A DNA stretch of 64,000 bases from the NCBI GenBank assembly GCA_007449985.2, contig VIIQ02000574.1, positions 930,001 to 994,000 of the forward strand, given 5' to 3'. Source of the stretch: Desmodesmus armatus. Taxonomy: Eukaryota > Chlorophyta > Chlorophyceae > Sphaeropleales > Scenedesmaceae. The notes under the pieces are model-generated. The model had not been told where the DNA came from. It was given only the letters and a program-made list of their open reading frames with translations, and made no database searches. Position 1 is the stretch's first letter. Every line of letters begins with the position of its first letter. Of this stretch, positions 1-13,984 are shown in pieces. A program made the translations under genes and the position numbers.

Positions 1-824
1 GGCTGCAGACTGGACGCTTCCCCATCGCGGGAAATCCCCTGTGGTGCGGCCTAGAAAACTAGAAAGAGTGAGTCCTTGAGCGGAGTGGCCAGTCTCTTCA
101 CACAGGAAATCTAGAAAGCCGTTTTTGTGTGTGATCGCGTCCAGCGCGAACAGTTTGCTAGAAAGGTCCTTGTCAGCACTGCCACGGCTGTGCTGTCACA
201 GAAAACTAGAAAGCAAGCAACGTTGGGTGTCTGGATGTTTCTATTATCCTGCTTCTGCTGTTTTGCATATACATATGTAGTATATAATATTTTGGTATTT
301 GTGCCCATGCAGCTGCAGCGTCTCCCAGTAGGCCCCCCTTCCTATCCTGGCAAACTTGTCCTGCCCTGCACGTACATGCTTGGATGGCCAGTGCCCAACC
401 TGCTGTGGAGGTGCACAGACACTATGGAGCCCCCATGCAGTGCCATGTCGAGCTCCCCAGCAAAACCTGCAGCCAGGCCGCTCCCTGCAGCGGCCAAACT
501 GTGCCCTGTGTCTGCCCAGCCCAGTCACGGTGCTGTAGTCAGGATGCGTGCAGGGAGTTGAATATGCACAGCAATGTGCCTGCCAAAGTGCTGTGGACAC
601 ACCCATGCTGCTACCCTCCCCGCTGCAGCAACCCCAGACAATGCTGCCCCACCTGTTCTGACCTGTTAGTCATGCGATCCCATGCTTCAAAAACTTGGCT
701 GCGATGCTTGCGTCTAACACAATGGTGCGACCACGGTGAACTGCAGCTGGCCACCCTTGAGATGCAGTATGCATCCACCAGGTCCAACATGCATGCCACC
801 AGGCTGTCATCTGTGGCCGCTGTG
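1..824. other. gene-free segment with CTAGAAA motifs
   Basis: No reading frame here looks like a protein. The only structure is a scattered CTAGAAA/CTAGAAAG motif near 52-68, 110-117, 158-165 and 203-209. It is the reverse complement of the TTTCTAG motif that recurs at 1605-1880, so both flanks of the CTG block share one degenerate repeat family. Nothing else is recognised. Confidence 0.5.
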
Positions 825-1020
825 GCGCAGGGTTTGCTGCATGGCTGTACTCTAGGTCCAAGTAGGGCCGTGCAGCTGCTGCTGCTGCTACTACTGTTGC
901 TGCTGCAGCTGCTGCTGCTACTACTGCTGCTGCCGCGCAGGGTTTGCTGCACGGCTGTACTCTAGGTCAAATCAGGGCCGTACAGCTGCTGCTGCTGCTG
1001 TTACTACTACTGCTGCTGCA
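825..1020. repeat. tandem duplication carrying (CTG)n tracts
   Basis: Two head-to-tail copies of about 105 bp begin with GCGCAGGGTTTGCTGCA at 825 and 936. Both run through a shared CTGTACTCTAGGTC stretch and end in CTG/CTA trinucleotide tracts (about 870-930 and 987-1020). The tracts read as poly-Leu or poly-Ser in long open frames that are artefacts of the repeat. Confidence 0.8.
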
Positions 1021-1034
1021 CAGGCAACGAACCA

Positions 1035-1560
1035 CGCTGACTTGCGCAAGGAATGCATGCTGCGCTGAACTGCTAGGCTGGTGCAGGGGCCGGACAAAAA
1101 CAGGACAGGGGAGGCACTCTGCACAGACAAGGAATCATGCGCAAGGAAGGCATGCTGCACAGACAAGGAACCATGCTGACAAGGAACCATGCTGACTTGC
1201 GCAAGGGATGCACGCTGCTAGGCTGGTCAGGGACCAACAGCACAGAGGAGGCACTCTGCACAGACAAGGAACCATGCTGACTTGACCTAGGAACGCTTGC
1301 TGCGCTACTACTAGGCTGGTGCAGGGGCCAAAAAAAACAGCATAGGCAAGGCATGCTGCATGCTGACTGGCGTAAGAAACGCATGCTGCTGGTGCAGGGG
1401 CAAAAAAAACAGCATAGGCAAGGCATGCTGCACAGACAAGGGACCATGCTGACTGGCGTAAGAAACGCATGCTGCTGGTGCAGGGGCCAAAAAAAAACAG
1501 CATAGGCAAGGCATGCTGCACAGGCATTCTGCTTGGCTGCACAGACAAAGAACCATGTTG
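1035..1560. repeat. minisatellite-like tandem array, roughly 80-100 bp unit
   Basis: Imperfect copies of a unit built from GGAACCATGCTGACTTGCG, AGGCTGGTGCAGGGGCC, an A-tract followed by CAGCATAGGC, and AAGGCATGCTGCACAGAC. The A-tract/CAGCATAGGCAAGGCATGC portion recurs at about 1330, 1408 and 1488; the GGAACCATG portion at about 1168, 1184, 1268 and 1550. Copies differ by small indels. No coding function is seen. Confidence 0.75.
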
Positions 1561-1589
1561 TGTCCTTTGGGGTGTTCAGCAGTACGCAG

Positions 1590-1885
1590 TACGTGCAGCA
1601 GGGGAGTTTCTAGTTTCTTGTCAGCTGCAGCGTAGAGGGTTGCAGCAGGGGTCTTTCTAGTTTTCTGGTCCCTTAAGGTGTTCAGCGGTGCAGCAGAGGG
1701 TTTCTAGTTTTCTTGTCACCTGGAGGGTGGAGCGGTTCGGCAAACGTGCAGCAGGGGTCTTTCTAGTTTTCTAGTCCCTTGTCGCAGTTGGTGCAGCAGG
1801 GGTCTTCTAGCTTTCTTCCCCCCTGGGGTACCCCGGTGTTCAGTGGTGGGGGTCCTTTCTAGCTTTCTAGCTTTCTGGTCCTATG
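1590..1885. repeat. TTTCTAG/GCAGCAGGGG minisatellite
   Basis: An approximately 60-bp unit made of GTGCAGCAGGGGTCTTTCTAG, a TTTTCTGGTCCCTT stretch and a variable spacer is repeated about five times. The spacing is irregular and copies decay towards 1885. The inverse motif lies at 52-209. Confidence 0.65.
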
Positions 1886-2153
1886 ATGAACGGCAGGTGG
1901 TTCTGCACCAATATTTGCGCCAATCTCTTTGAGTTTCTTTTTGCGTGTGACGTATTGCAGCACCCAGTCCACCTTTCTAGGTTTCTATTCTTTTTGCGCG
2001 ATTCGGTTTTTCAGCCTGGCAGCCGTCCAGTGTGTAGCCACATCGGCCAACCCACCAGTGCATTCCCCACCAACCAGACCCGCTGAAGCCAGCTGTTTCA
2101 ATTTCGTGCCAGCTCTACATGCAACCAATATACCTCCCTCCCTCGCTCAGGGA

Positions 2154-2615
2154 TCAAACAGCCCGCCTCCTGCACTCATGACACATGCCATGCAATTTCA
2201 GCCCCTTCAATGACTTGCACTTGGTGCACACAGTGACGTCTTCATCACTCAAGAACTTATATGGAAGCTGTGAACTCATCTCCTCACACAGGCCACTGAT
2301 TTCGGCTGCTTTGTTCACTCTGCCACCTGATGCCAATGCCAGGAGAGCATCTGGACCTGCTACCCCAAAGTAGCGTGCTGGCAAATATAGTACTCCCCAA
2401 GCAAAAGCCTTCAGCATAGAAGGGGTCATGCTGCTCAATGCGTCCGCTAGCGTGACATCCCCCGGCAACCAGCCTATGCAGGTCGTGTAGGTCGCCAACC
2501 AGCAGCAGCAGTTCGCCAACCTTGCACGTTTCAGGCAAGTTGTGACCCCTGACCTGGGCCTGGTATAAGGCTTCCCCTTCCTCACGGAAGATAAGACTGG
2601 GTAGTAAGCAGTAAG
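2154..2615 (-). CDS. 3' exon of an unrecognised protein with a Cys4 knuckle (apparent frameshift)
   Basis: I do not recognise the family. On the minus strand a protein-like stretch ends at a stop at 2154. Its C-terminus holds CTKC, then 12 residues, then CHEC, a plausible zinc-binding knuckle. Before that come an acidic segment (SDEDVT) and a hydrophobic segment (SMLKAFAWGVLYLPARYFG). The upstream part (VGELLLLVGDLHDLHRLVAG) is in another frame. The two frames meet at the five-C run 2459-2463, and removing one base there would join them. The 5' limit is a guess because the frame runs on into low-complexity G-rich DNA. It could be a host gene or part of a mobile element, since a related fragment lies at 3697-3722. 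Confidence 0.35.
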   Translation of the reverse strand, partial: LTAYYPVLSSVRKGKPYTRPRSGVTTCLKRARLANCCCWLATYTTCIGWLPGDVTLADALSSMTPSMLKAFAWGVLYLPARYFGVAGPDALLALASGGRVNKAAEISGLCEEMSSQLPYKFLSDEDVTVCTKCKSLKGLKLHGMCHECRRRAV

Positions 2616-2639
2616 CACAGCAAGGAAGGGTAGGGTGAA

Positions 2640-3690
2640 GTAAGGGGCGGGGGGGGGGGGGCAGGGGGAGGGGAGGTTGTGGGGAGGTTGTGGAGAGGGG
2701 GGGGGGGGTCCAGTGACCAGGCCCTGACGGGTGCAGGGAGGTCGGAAGAAACGTGAGGTGGGGCAGGGTAGGGAGTGGAGAGCGAGGGTGAGGGAGTGCA
2801 TGCACTTGCGCAATTGACTGGGGTTATTAACCCCTACCAAACCTGGGGTTCTGAACCCCCTACCCGATTATCGGGTAGACGGCATTTATTTGGGGCCGGC
2901 TGGCGTGGTTCGACCTGGTCAGCCACTGAGCGGTGCTTGGCCAGTGAAGTAAGTACAGAAGGTCAGACAGTCTGCGCGGAGACAGGGCGAGCAGGACTGG
3001 GTGATACTCCAATGCAAACAAGGTGGGGTGCGGTGGAGAGCGCAGGGGACTGCACTGCAGTTGCAGGGCAGGCACCAGCTCGGATGAAAGGGTCCTAAGA
3101 TATGTGTGTGCGTAACCTAGCAACATTGGTGTATCATTGCTGCAGACACGATTGTAGCAGCATAGGGCAAGACAAGGAACATGTATTGTTATATGCCAGT
3201 TCGCAGCTGCCAGACAGCCTGGCAGGGCTTGTAAAAGTGACGCTGGTGATGGTGGTACAGTTCAGCTGAGTCATCATCAGGAGGGAAATTTCAAGGGGGA
3301 GGGTGGGGTGCTGGTAATCAAGGGGAACAGAGGGAGGGAGTCTGCGCTGCCACAATAGGCCATGCTTAGGCAGCTGTTTGAACCGCCAGTCACCACATGT
3401 TGCTGTCCAAGGCAGTTCCTGTGTGTGATCCTTGAGGAGTGCTTCATGCCCTACGAGCCATGTGTGGCTATGGAAAGGGAGTCTGTGTGTCCGTGTGTCA
3501 AACAGAACCCCAGCCAGCCTGTCGACAAGACGTCACGAACCGTGACAGGCCATGATAAAGGGCTCACTATCATGTCACTTGAACCACAGCCCCCGCACTG
3601 CTGCGCTGTGAGCCTGACAGGCTTTGAAACCCGGACCCTCAACCCTTTCCAGTTGATTTGATCATGAGTGATGCACAGCAGCAGATACAA
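2640..3690. other. no gene recognised; G-rich low complexity
   Basis: Positions 2646-2710 contain long G runs that create spurious proline-rich frames on the minus strand. From 2711 to 3690 I see neither protein-like frames nor RNA genes. Confidence 0.5.
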
Positions 3691-3696
3691 GCCAGT

Positions 3697-3722
3697 CACC
3701 AACCTCGCACGTTTCAGGCACA
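3697..3722. repeat. short second copy of part of the 2154-2615 exon
   Basis: The stretch CACCAACCTCGCACGTTTCAG plus a few bases closely matches the sequence near 2514-2538. On the minus strand both encode a P-E-T-C-[KE]-V-G motif. The match is short, so this is a remnant or shared module at best. Confidence 0.4.
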
Positions 3723-3823
3723 ACCACTGCAGCCTGTGCTGGGTATGTGTCACGCCTGGAGCCGCACACATGCACACATAAGCGTCCCATCGTGTCAGAG
3801 CCCTCATCCCACACCCCATGTGC

Positions 3824-3852
3824 TTACACACAGAATGCAACCAGCCGTTACA
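3824..3852 (-). promoter_or_regulatory. polyadenylation signals (TGTAA) of the OPR-like gene
   Basis: Plus-strand TTACA at 3824-3828 and again at 3848-3852 reads TGTAA on the minus strand. These lie 130-160 bp downstream of the stop at 3984. TGTAA is the usual green-algal polyadenylation signal. Confidence 0.5.
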
Positions 3853-3983
3853 ATTGAACATGACAGTCAAATCACCAGGGTAAGCAACGTCACCTCACCC
3901 CACACCACACTCTACCACATCACACCACACCTCACCACACTCCTTCAAAAGTCGTTGAGCCCCCACATGACAGTCAGTGACCC

Positions 3984-6900
3984 TCACATGACCGTCAGTG
4001 AGCCCAGCTTTGACTGCAGCTGCCAGCCCTTGCTGGTCGCCACCTCCTGTGCCCGCCCAGCCAGATCGTCTGCCACCAGCCCCGACCGCTTGAACGCCCC
4101 CCACACCCCCTGCAGCTGAGCCTGGCTGCACCCCTCCAGCTGAGGCAGCAGCTGCTTGAAGATACCCTGCAGCGCCGCCTCCCCTGACACAGGGGCCAGG
4201 CTGCGGTTCACAGCCTTACTCAGCGGCTGCAGCAGCTCCACAAGCACTGCTGTAGTGGCAGTGGGGGTGTTGGCGAGGTCGGCGCGCTGTATGTGCTCAC
4301 ACGCCCTCAACAGTAAGGCCTGCACCTGAGAGCTCCCCAGCAGCGGCTCCCTGCTGGTCACAGCAGTCAGCAGCAGCATCAGCTGACGCAGCTTGAGCTG
4401 AGGCAGCAGCAGACTCCCAGCATCTGCTAGCTCAGATGCTGTGGCCTCACTCAGGGGGCTGCTGCTGTGCTGCTGCTGGCCCAGCAGCGCCGCCAGCTGC
4501 ACCACGGCCTGCACCTGCCGCCCCGCCTGCCGCTGCTGCTCGAGCTCATCCCCCTCCTGCCCCTGACCCTGACCCGCTGCTTTGCTCTTTCCAAAGCCCA
4601 GCTTCCCTAGCAGCCCCTGCTCCTCCTCCTCCTCACCCCGCGGGCCTAACCCCCCAGCCGGCCCCTTCCGGCCGAGCACCGCCTGCCGCACATACTGCTG
4701 CAGCCGCAAGTCAGCCGCGCGGTAAAACCTGCACAGCTCCTGCTCGAGGTTTTGGTCCCCTAGAACCCTATCCAGCCCCAGGCGAGCTGCCGACTGCAGC
4801 AGCTTCACCCACTGAGCCAGACTGAAGTCCTGGGGCCGGGCTGCAGCCTCCCCCAGCAGGCTCACCACCATGAGGTGGTAGTGCGGCAGCTTACTGTAGC
4901 ACAACACCAGGTCTGTGATCAGCCCCGGGCCTGCATTTCGCGCCTCGCGGCGAACCGCCGACGCGATGCGGTCCGCCATTCCGGCGACATCATCGGCCTT
5001 GCCTGCATCCGGCACTGCTACAAAGGCCCTCAGGATGCGTAGTGCATCCCGGGGGGCGAGGCCCACCTCGTCCTCGGCAGCAATGCCGGCAGCAATGTCG
5101 GCGAGCAGCTGCTTGTCGAGTGCCCCCAGGCCCTGCAGGCCCTGCAGCAGCAGCCCCAGGCTGGAGGCGTTGAACTGCTGCAGCTGGCGGCGGGACTGGG
5201 CCACCAGGCCGGTGATGAGCTCCTGGGGGGGTGAGTAGCCCAGTGTGCTGCAGGACCAGGCCACTGCTGCCAGGTGGAAGGGACGCAGGTCAGGAAGCTG
5301 GTGGACAGCCTCCTGTGAGTGATTTGAGGGGGGGGGGGCAGGAGAGAGGGCGTGACAGAGGGCAGGGGACACGGGTCAGGGGAAGGGGAAAGGGAGCTTA
5401 CGAGCATGGGTTGTCAGGGAGGGGTGGGAGAGATGGCAAACCACCCCACTGCATATGAAGGCACCCTGGGGAGGAGGTCCCGCAGCATGCAGCAACATCT
5501 GAACAGTGTGTGCCCAGCCCCAATGATGCCGTACACCTTGAGATGTACTGATCCCTGAGCAGTCAACCCCCCCCCCCTCTCCCCACCTCCTCTGTATAAA
5601 ACAACAACATACTCACTCTAACATTACATGGGCACAGTCGTGGGCACAACTTGCTGACCACACCCTGCAACCCCCCCCCCCCCATCGCTGCAGGCTATGT
5701 CTTAGCAACACAGGCAACAACTATGGATCCTGACCATCAACCAAAGGTAACACAGTAAGAAATGACACCCTTTCATGTCACAAGGAGCCTTCCAGCCCAC
5801 TCCCCCCCCTCCTCACCGCACACACTGCCGCCAGCATTGCCTCATCCCGCCGCCCCAGCCATGCTGCTGCCGTGAGCAGCCCCGTCATGCTGACAGGTCG
5901 CAGCCACGCCCCTCGCGCCACCACCTCCCCACTGATGGCATCCAGGGCTGCAGCAGTGCTGGGGCGTGCAGCAGCCCCGGACGCTTCCTGCTGATGCGGG
6001 CCAATGCCCACGCTGCTGTGGCCAGCTCCCTCATGTGAAGCCTGCTGGGGTCCTTGGCTATGATCTTGCACAGCTGCTGGGTGGCCAGCTTGGCAGATGA
6101 AGCCGCACTGCTGCCGCCACTGCTGCCACTGCTGCTGCTGGGAGTGACACTGCTGCTGCTGCTGGCGTCACTGCTGGGGGTGTATCCCATGAGGGAGAGG
6201 CCGTGCAGGAGGCGTGTGAGTGCGGGGCCGTCTGCCCCCTGCCACAGCAGGCGTGCCTGGTCCTTAGTGAGCCGCGTCAGCATGCTGTCCAGCAGCTGCT
6301 GCGTGGTGGCGTTGGCGCTGCTGCCGCGGGACATGAGGCTGCTGCAGCGGGACAGGGCATAGGTGATGGATGACACCTGGGGGGCATACATGCGCGGCAC
6401 CAGCGGCGCCGCTGCAGCCTGAGCAACAGAGCGAGGGGGGCAGCAACACAGACAAGCGGGAAACTGTCATCAGGGGCGCAGGCGGAGGACAGTGTATGCG
6501 GGCACTACAGGCACTGCATTCATGTGACATGGACGCTACCAATGCAGCAGCGCTTGCAACTGTACAAGCCTTGTGCATGTCAAACCCAGTGCTTCTCGGC
6601 AAATCCAGGGCTTGTTGAACCTCAGATGTGTCCAAGGACAGTGTCAGGCAGTACTGCTGCTCATCCTCACCTGCAGGTGTGCCAGCAGCTTGGTTGCATG
6701 CTGCTTTCGCGCCTTCAGCTGCTGCTGGTTGAGGTGCCCGCCTGGTGCTGGGGGCTGGTACAGCTTGGGCACCATAGCCACAGCAGCCGCAACGTGCACG
6801 GCATCAAACTTCGCCCCATACTGCCGCACAAGCTTAGATAGCGTCACCACGTCCCTGCTGCGTGTGATGTGCTGTAGTAGCTGCACGTAGTTCTTTGGGG

Positions 6901-7273
6901 GCGTGCGGTAGCGGTCATGCTGCTCCTTGGGGACCTGAATGTGGCCAGTGACAATGCTGCGACTGCTGCTGCCGCCCAACGCCACCTGCAGCAGAGGGGG
7001 GCAGGCCGGGGTGAATCAAGGTAGATGATGATCTGATTATCCATCTCAGCTTGTGCGATGTCAATAAAGTTATGAGAACATCAGAACTGGCCTCACACCC
7101 ACCTGACAGTGACCCAGATCAGACTGCAACTGGCTGTGCAACAAGCTCAAGAGTGGTCTCAGACTGCTGCTGCAACCACTAATTCTGTTTGACAAATGGA
7201 ATGGCAGCTGCGCGAGTATCTCAGCCGAGAACTGGGGCAGCATGCTGCTGGTCAATTTCTCCAGGCTGGCCAC
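3984..7273 (-). CDS. OPR-like helical-repeat protein, probable organelle RNA-binding factor
   Basis: Proteins of this type bind specific chloroplast or mitochondrial RNAs through tandem helical repeats and control their stability, processing or translation. Exons on the minus strand are 7273-7103 (tentative), 6985-6671, 6418-5817 and 5312-3984, with clean GT-AG borders and matching phases. The segment R-T-P-P-K-N-Y followed by ITRSRDVVTLSKLVRQYG and FDAVHVAAAVAMVPKL is the typical OPR family opening. Later repeats include ELATAAWALARI, SMTGLLTAAAWLG, RPFHLAAVAWSCSTLGYSPP and LTDLVLCYSKLPHY. The 5817-6418 exon is 602 nt and switches frame at the CCCC run 5975-5978; one added base restores phase. 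No RAP domain is visible at the C-terminus. The start codon and transit peptide are not identified; the 5' end must lie within about 250 bp of the divergent threonine dehydrogenase gene or include a missed exon. The exact RNA target is unknown. Confidence 0.7.
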
Positions 7274-7528
7274 CTAGACCTAGACATCCAGCAGTCACTC
7301 GCCAGCCTGATGATCCAATGGATTTCAATGGGAGAGACAGGCTTGCTTGTAGTCCCTCTGCCAAAATGATGATTAGTCATCCTCAGGAAAAAACGCCCCC
7401 GGGGCTGCCGCCTGATGCGGCCAATGTCAATACTTTGCCATTTGTCAACCTAAATGACGTTCTGACGAAGCGAAGGAGGCTTTCATTCCATCTTCTGCCT
7501 GTTGGTTCTGGCGCGCACGTCTCTGAAC

Positions 7529-11451
<3,923 letters not shown>

Positions 11452-13984
11452 AGCTGGACCTGGACCGGGATTGTCCTTGATGCCTCACTGGCTTGTTACA
11501 CACAGTGGCAGGGCTGTGGTGCATTACTCACCAGCTTGTATTGCAAGGGATGCAGCAGTGCTGCCTGCCATGAACGTCACTGCTGCAAAGGCAGTGCACA
11601 GGTGGGGGCTGCCCTGGTATCAGCCAAGCGCCAAATGCGAACAGTCAGGGGTTGATCCAGGTGTGGGAGTGGCAGCTGGCAGCAGGCCCCAGCCTCACTT
11701 TGCACAATCTAGGTGCTGACAGCCACCTCCTGGCCCTCTGAGGGTGCATCTCAACCATGGGGCTGCTATGGGCGCATGGGGGCCCATATGGCAGATGCAC
11801 AGATTACGTTGACCAAGGCTCAATCATGGGTCTGTTTCAGTGTGTTGGAACCTGGACATGGCATTCGTATGGAAGCTGTGTGGACAGCACCAGCTGTAGT
11901 TCTTCCTACGTGCTGCATGCTGGTACAGTCAAAAGTGTGAGCCTTTCCAGCATGAGTACAGGCAGCCATCAAGCTCTTTAGCAGTGGCTGTGGTTTGATT
12001 GTATGCCTTGCCAGGAGGTGGGGCAGTGCGGGCGCTCAGTGTCAGGAGCTGTCAGCCTGGACAGACAGGCTTGAGTGTAGTGCGTCGTTCATACCCTCAG
12101 CTTTTGTTGGGTGATGTGCTGCAAGATGTGCACCCTGCTGCGGTAATTGCTATGGTGCTGTGGGGCTTGCTTCAAAGTGTGCTTCCTGGTCATGGCCGTG
12201 TCTTGTTGTCAACCATGAAGGGCTGAGCACTACACTCTTGTGCATAGATGTGTTGCTTGGGACATGCATCTGTGCTGGCGTCCAGCATGGCATGTTGTGT
12301 AGCAGGCTGCAGTAAGGCACTCCTGTGAGGCCTTGCTGAGTTTATTGCCATTGTGCACAGCATGGTGTGCATGTGAGGGGTACGTGAAAGCACCCCAGTG
12401 CTGTACATTCAGACCAAGGAGTGGAGCTGGGCATATGCATTGATGTTGGTACACATGTGTGGTGTCTTGTGCTGCTGGTTACAAACTGGACATTATGCAT
12501 GCCTGGCACGCAAGCATCCTGCTGGTGACGCTTGGCGTGACAGACTGGTGCACTGCCAGAGACGGCTGACGTGTCTGTGTCCAGTGGAGCATAGTATGTG
12601 GCACTGGGTGGCCCAGTGACTCCCATATGGTTGCACAGTACTTGTGTGGTCACCATCATGATGGCATATGGTGTACTGCATCGAGGCAGCTGCTGGGTGT
12701 ACACGTGTGCACGCATGTGATTGTTGATTGTGATAGCACAGGGTGCCACTGAAACATTATGTGGTCATGATCCTCCATGCCTGCGACATCAACACAGCCG
12801 ATTTGTGTCTGCAACCCACATACTCTCGTCATCAATCCCCTGAAATTGCTAATGGATAATGAGCAAGAGCCGTACCATGCCCTGCCGGTCACGCCCAACT
12901 TCATGTACAGCTGTCACCTCGCAGGACAGTTCTTTGCCAACATGCACCGCTCTTTGTGGCAGGGGGCTTTACACCACGCATGTGTGCCTCACCCCTGCTG
13001 CCTCCCATGACCTGGATCAACATGCACATGAAGGGCTGTAGCAAAGACAGCCAACGCTGTCAGGTATCAGAGGCAACATGCTTGCACAAGACGAAACCAT
13101 CTGGCAGGGGTGGCATCACGTCACTGATGCAGGACAAGCCCGCTCAGCTCACCACCCCTCATGACGTCTCTTGGGCTCTCAAACACCAGGTCAACACCCT
13201 TGACACCAAATCAACGTCAAGCAATGGGCAACCCCTCTTGCAGGAGCTGCAAAACCCCAGAAACATTGGAACAACACTCTCTCAAACATCGGCTCACAAC
13301 GAGGGAGCAGTGGTACAACAAGGCCATGCAGCAGACTTGCACGGGTCTCAACTGCATATCATTGATGGTACACCCCAAACAGTGTTGGGGAGAGTAGTGT
13401 ACAGCCTGCAGAAGGGAAGTGATGTGGTACAGGCAAGTGATGCATAGGCATGCACCACAGCTGACCCAGCTTGTGGAGGGCTGCGCACTACTGCCCAAGA
13501 AGCCCACACTACTACTTTGCAGCACGCTTGTCATACAGAGCTGCAAAGCACGCTTAGAAACAGCAAAGCAGGAGCGGGAGCGGGAGGCGACGCACGACTG
13601 CAGGATGTGTGTGTGCTGTGGTGCAAGCCTGGCAGCTCGGCACTACAAAACCCCCTGGAACACCACAACGCAGCCCATGGTTGTGTACAGGCATACTCAT
13701 GGCTTGCCTGCTGAAGCCAATCATAGCATCTGATCTACAAGCCACAAACAGCCATCAGCCATAACATCACCAACAAGGGCAACAAAAGTGATACACGACC
13801 CCTCACACCAAAATGACATATGAGAAGCAACCCACCGGGGTTGCAGACAACAATTAGGAATTTAGCTGACACCAACATCAAGATGACTCCGCCAGCTTGT
13901 ACCACACAGAGCGCCAGAGTGCACAACATACCACACTCAAGGTGTCTGACAGTAGGCCTTTTGGTTCCTGTAACAATTGTGCTG
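11452..13984. other. no gene recognised between TDH and CtpA
   Basis: Both flanking genes end facing this segment (TDH from the left, CtpA from the right), so it contains their 3' UTRs. Short open frames around 12777-13010, 13161-13447 and 13419-13733 have some Cys/His content, but no family, splice pattern or frame continuity I can support. Confidence 0.5.

Noticed and set aside
384..965. 193-residue open frame with a poly-Leu tail
   Set aside because: It is created by the (CTG)n repeat and Cys/Pro-rich low complexity; no splice or family support.
3895..3950. CACACCACAC-rich stretch that resembles a telomere-like or microsatellite tract
   Set aside because: Too short and irregular; it lies in the 3' flank of the OPR-like gene.
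12777..13733. Possible small Cys-containing gene between TDH and CtpA
   Set aside because: Several short frames (for example one with CVCCGASLAARHY) look slightly protein-like, but exons cannot be joined and no family is recognised.
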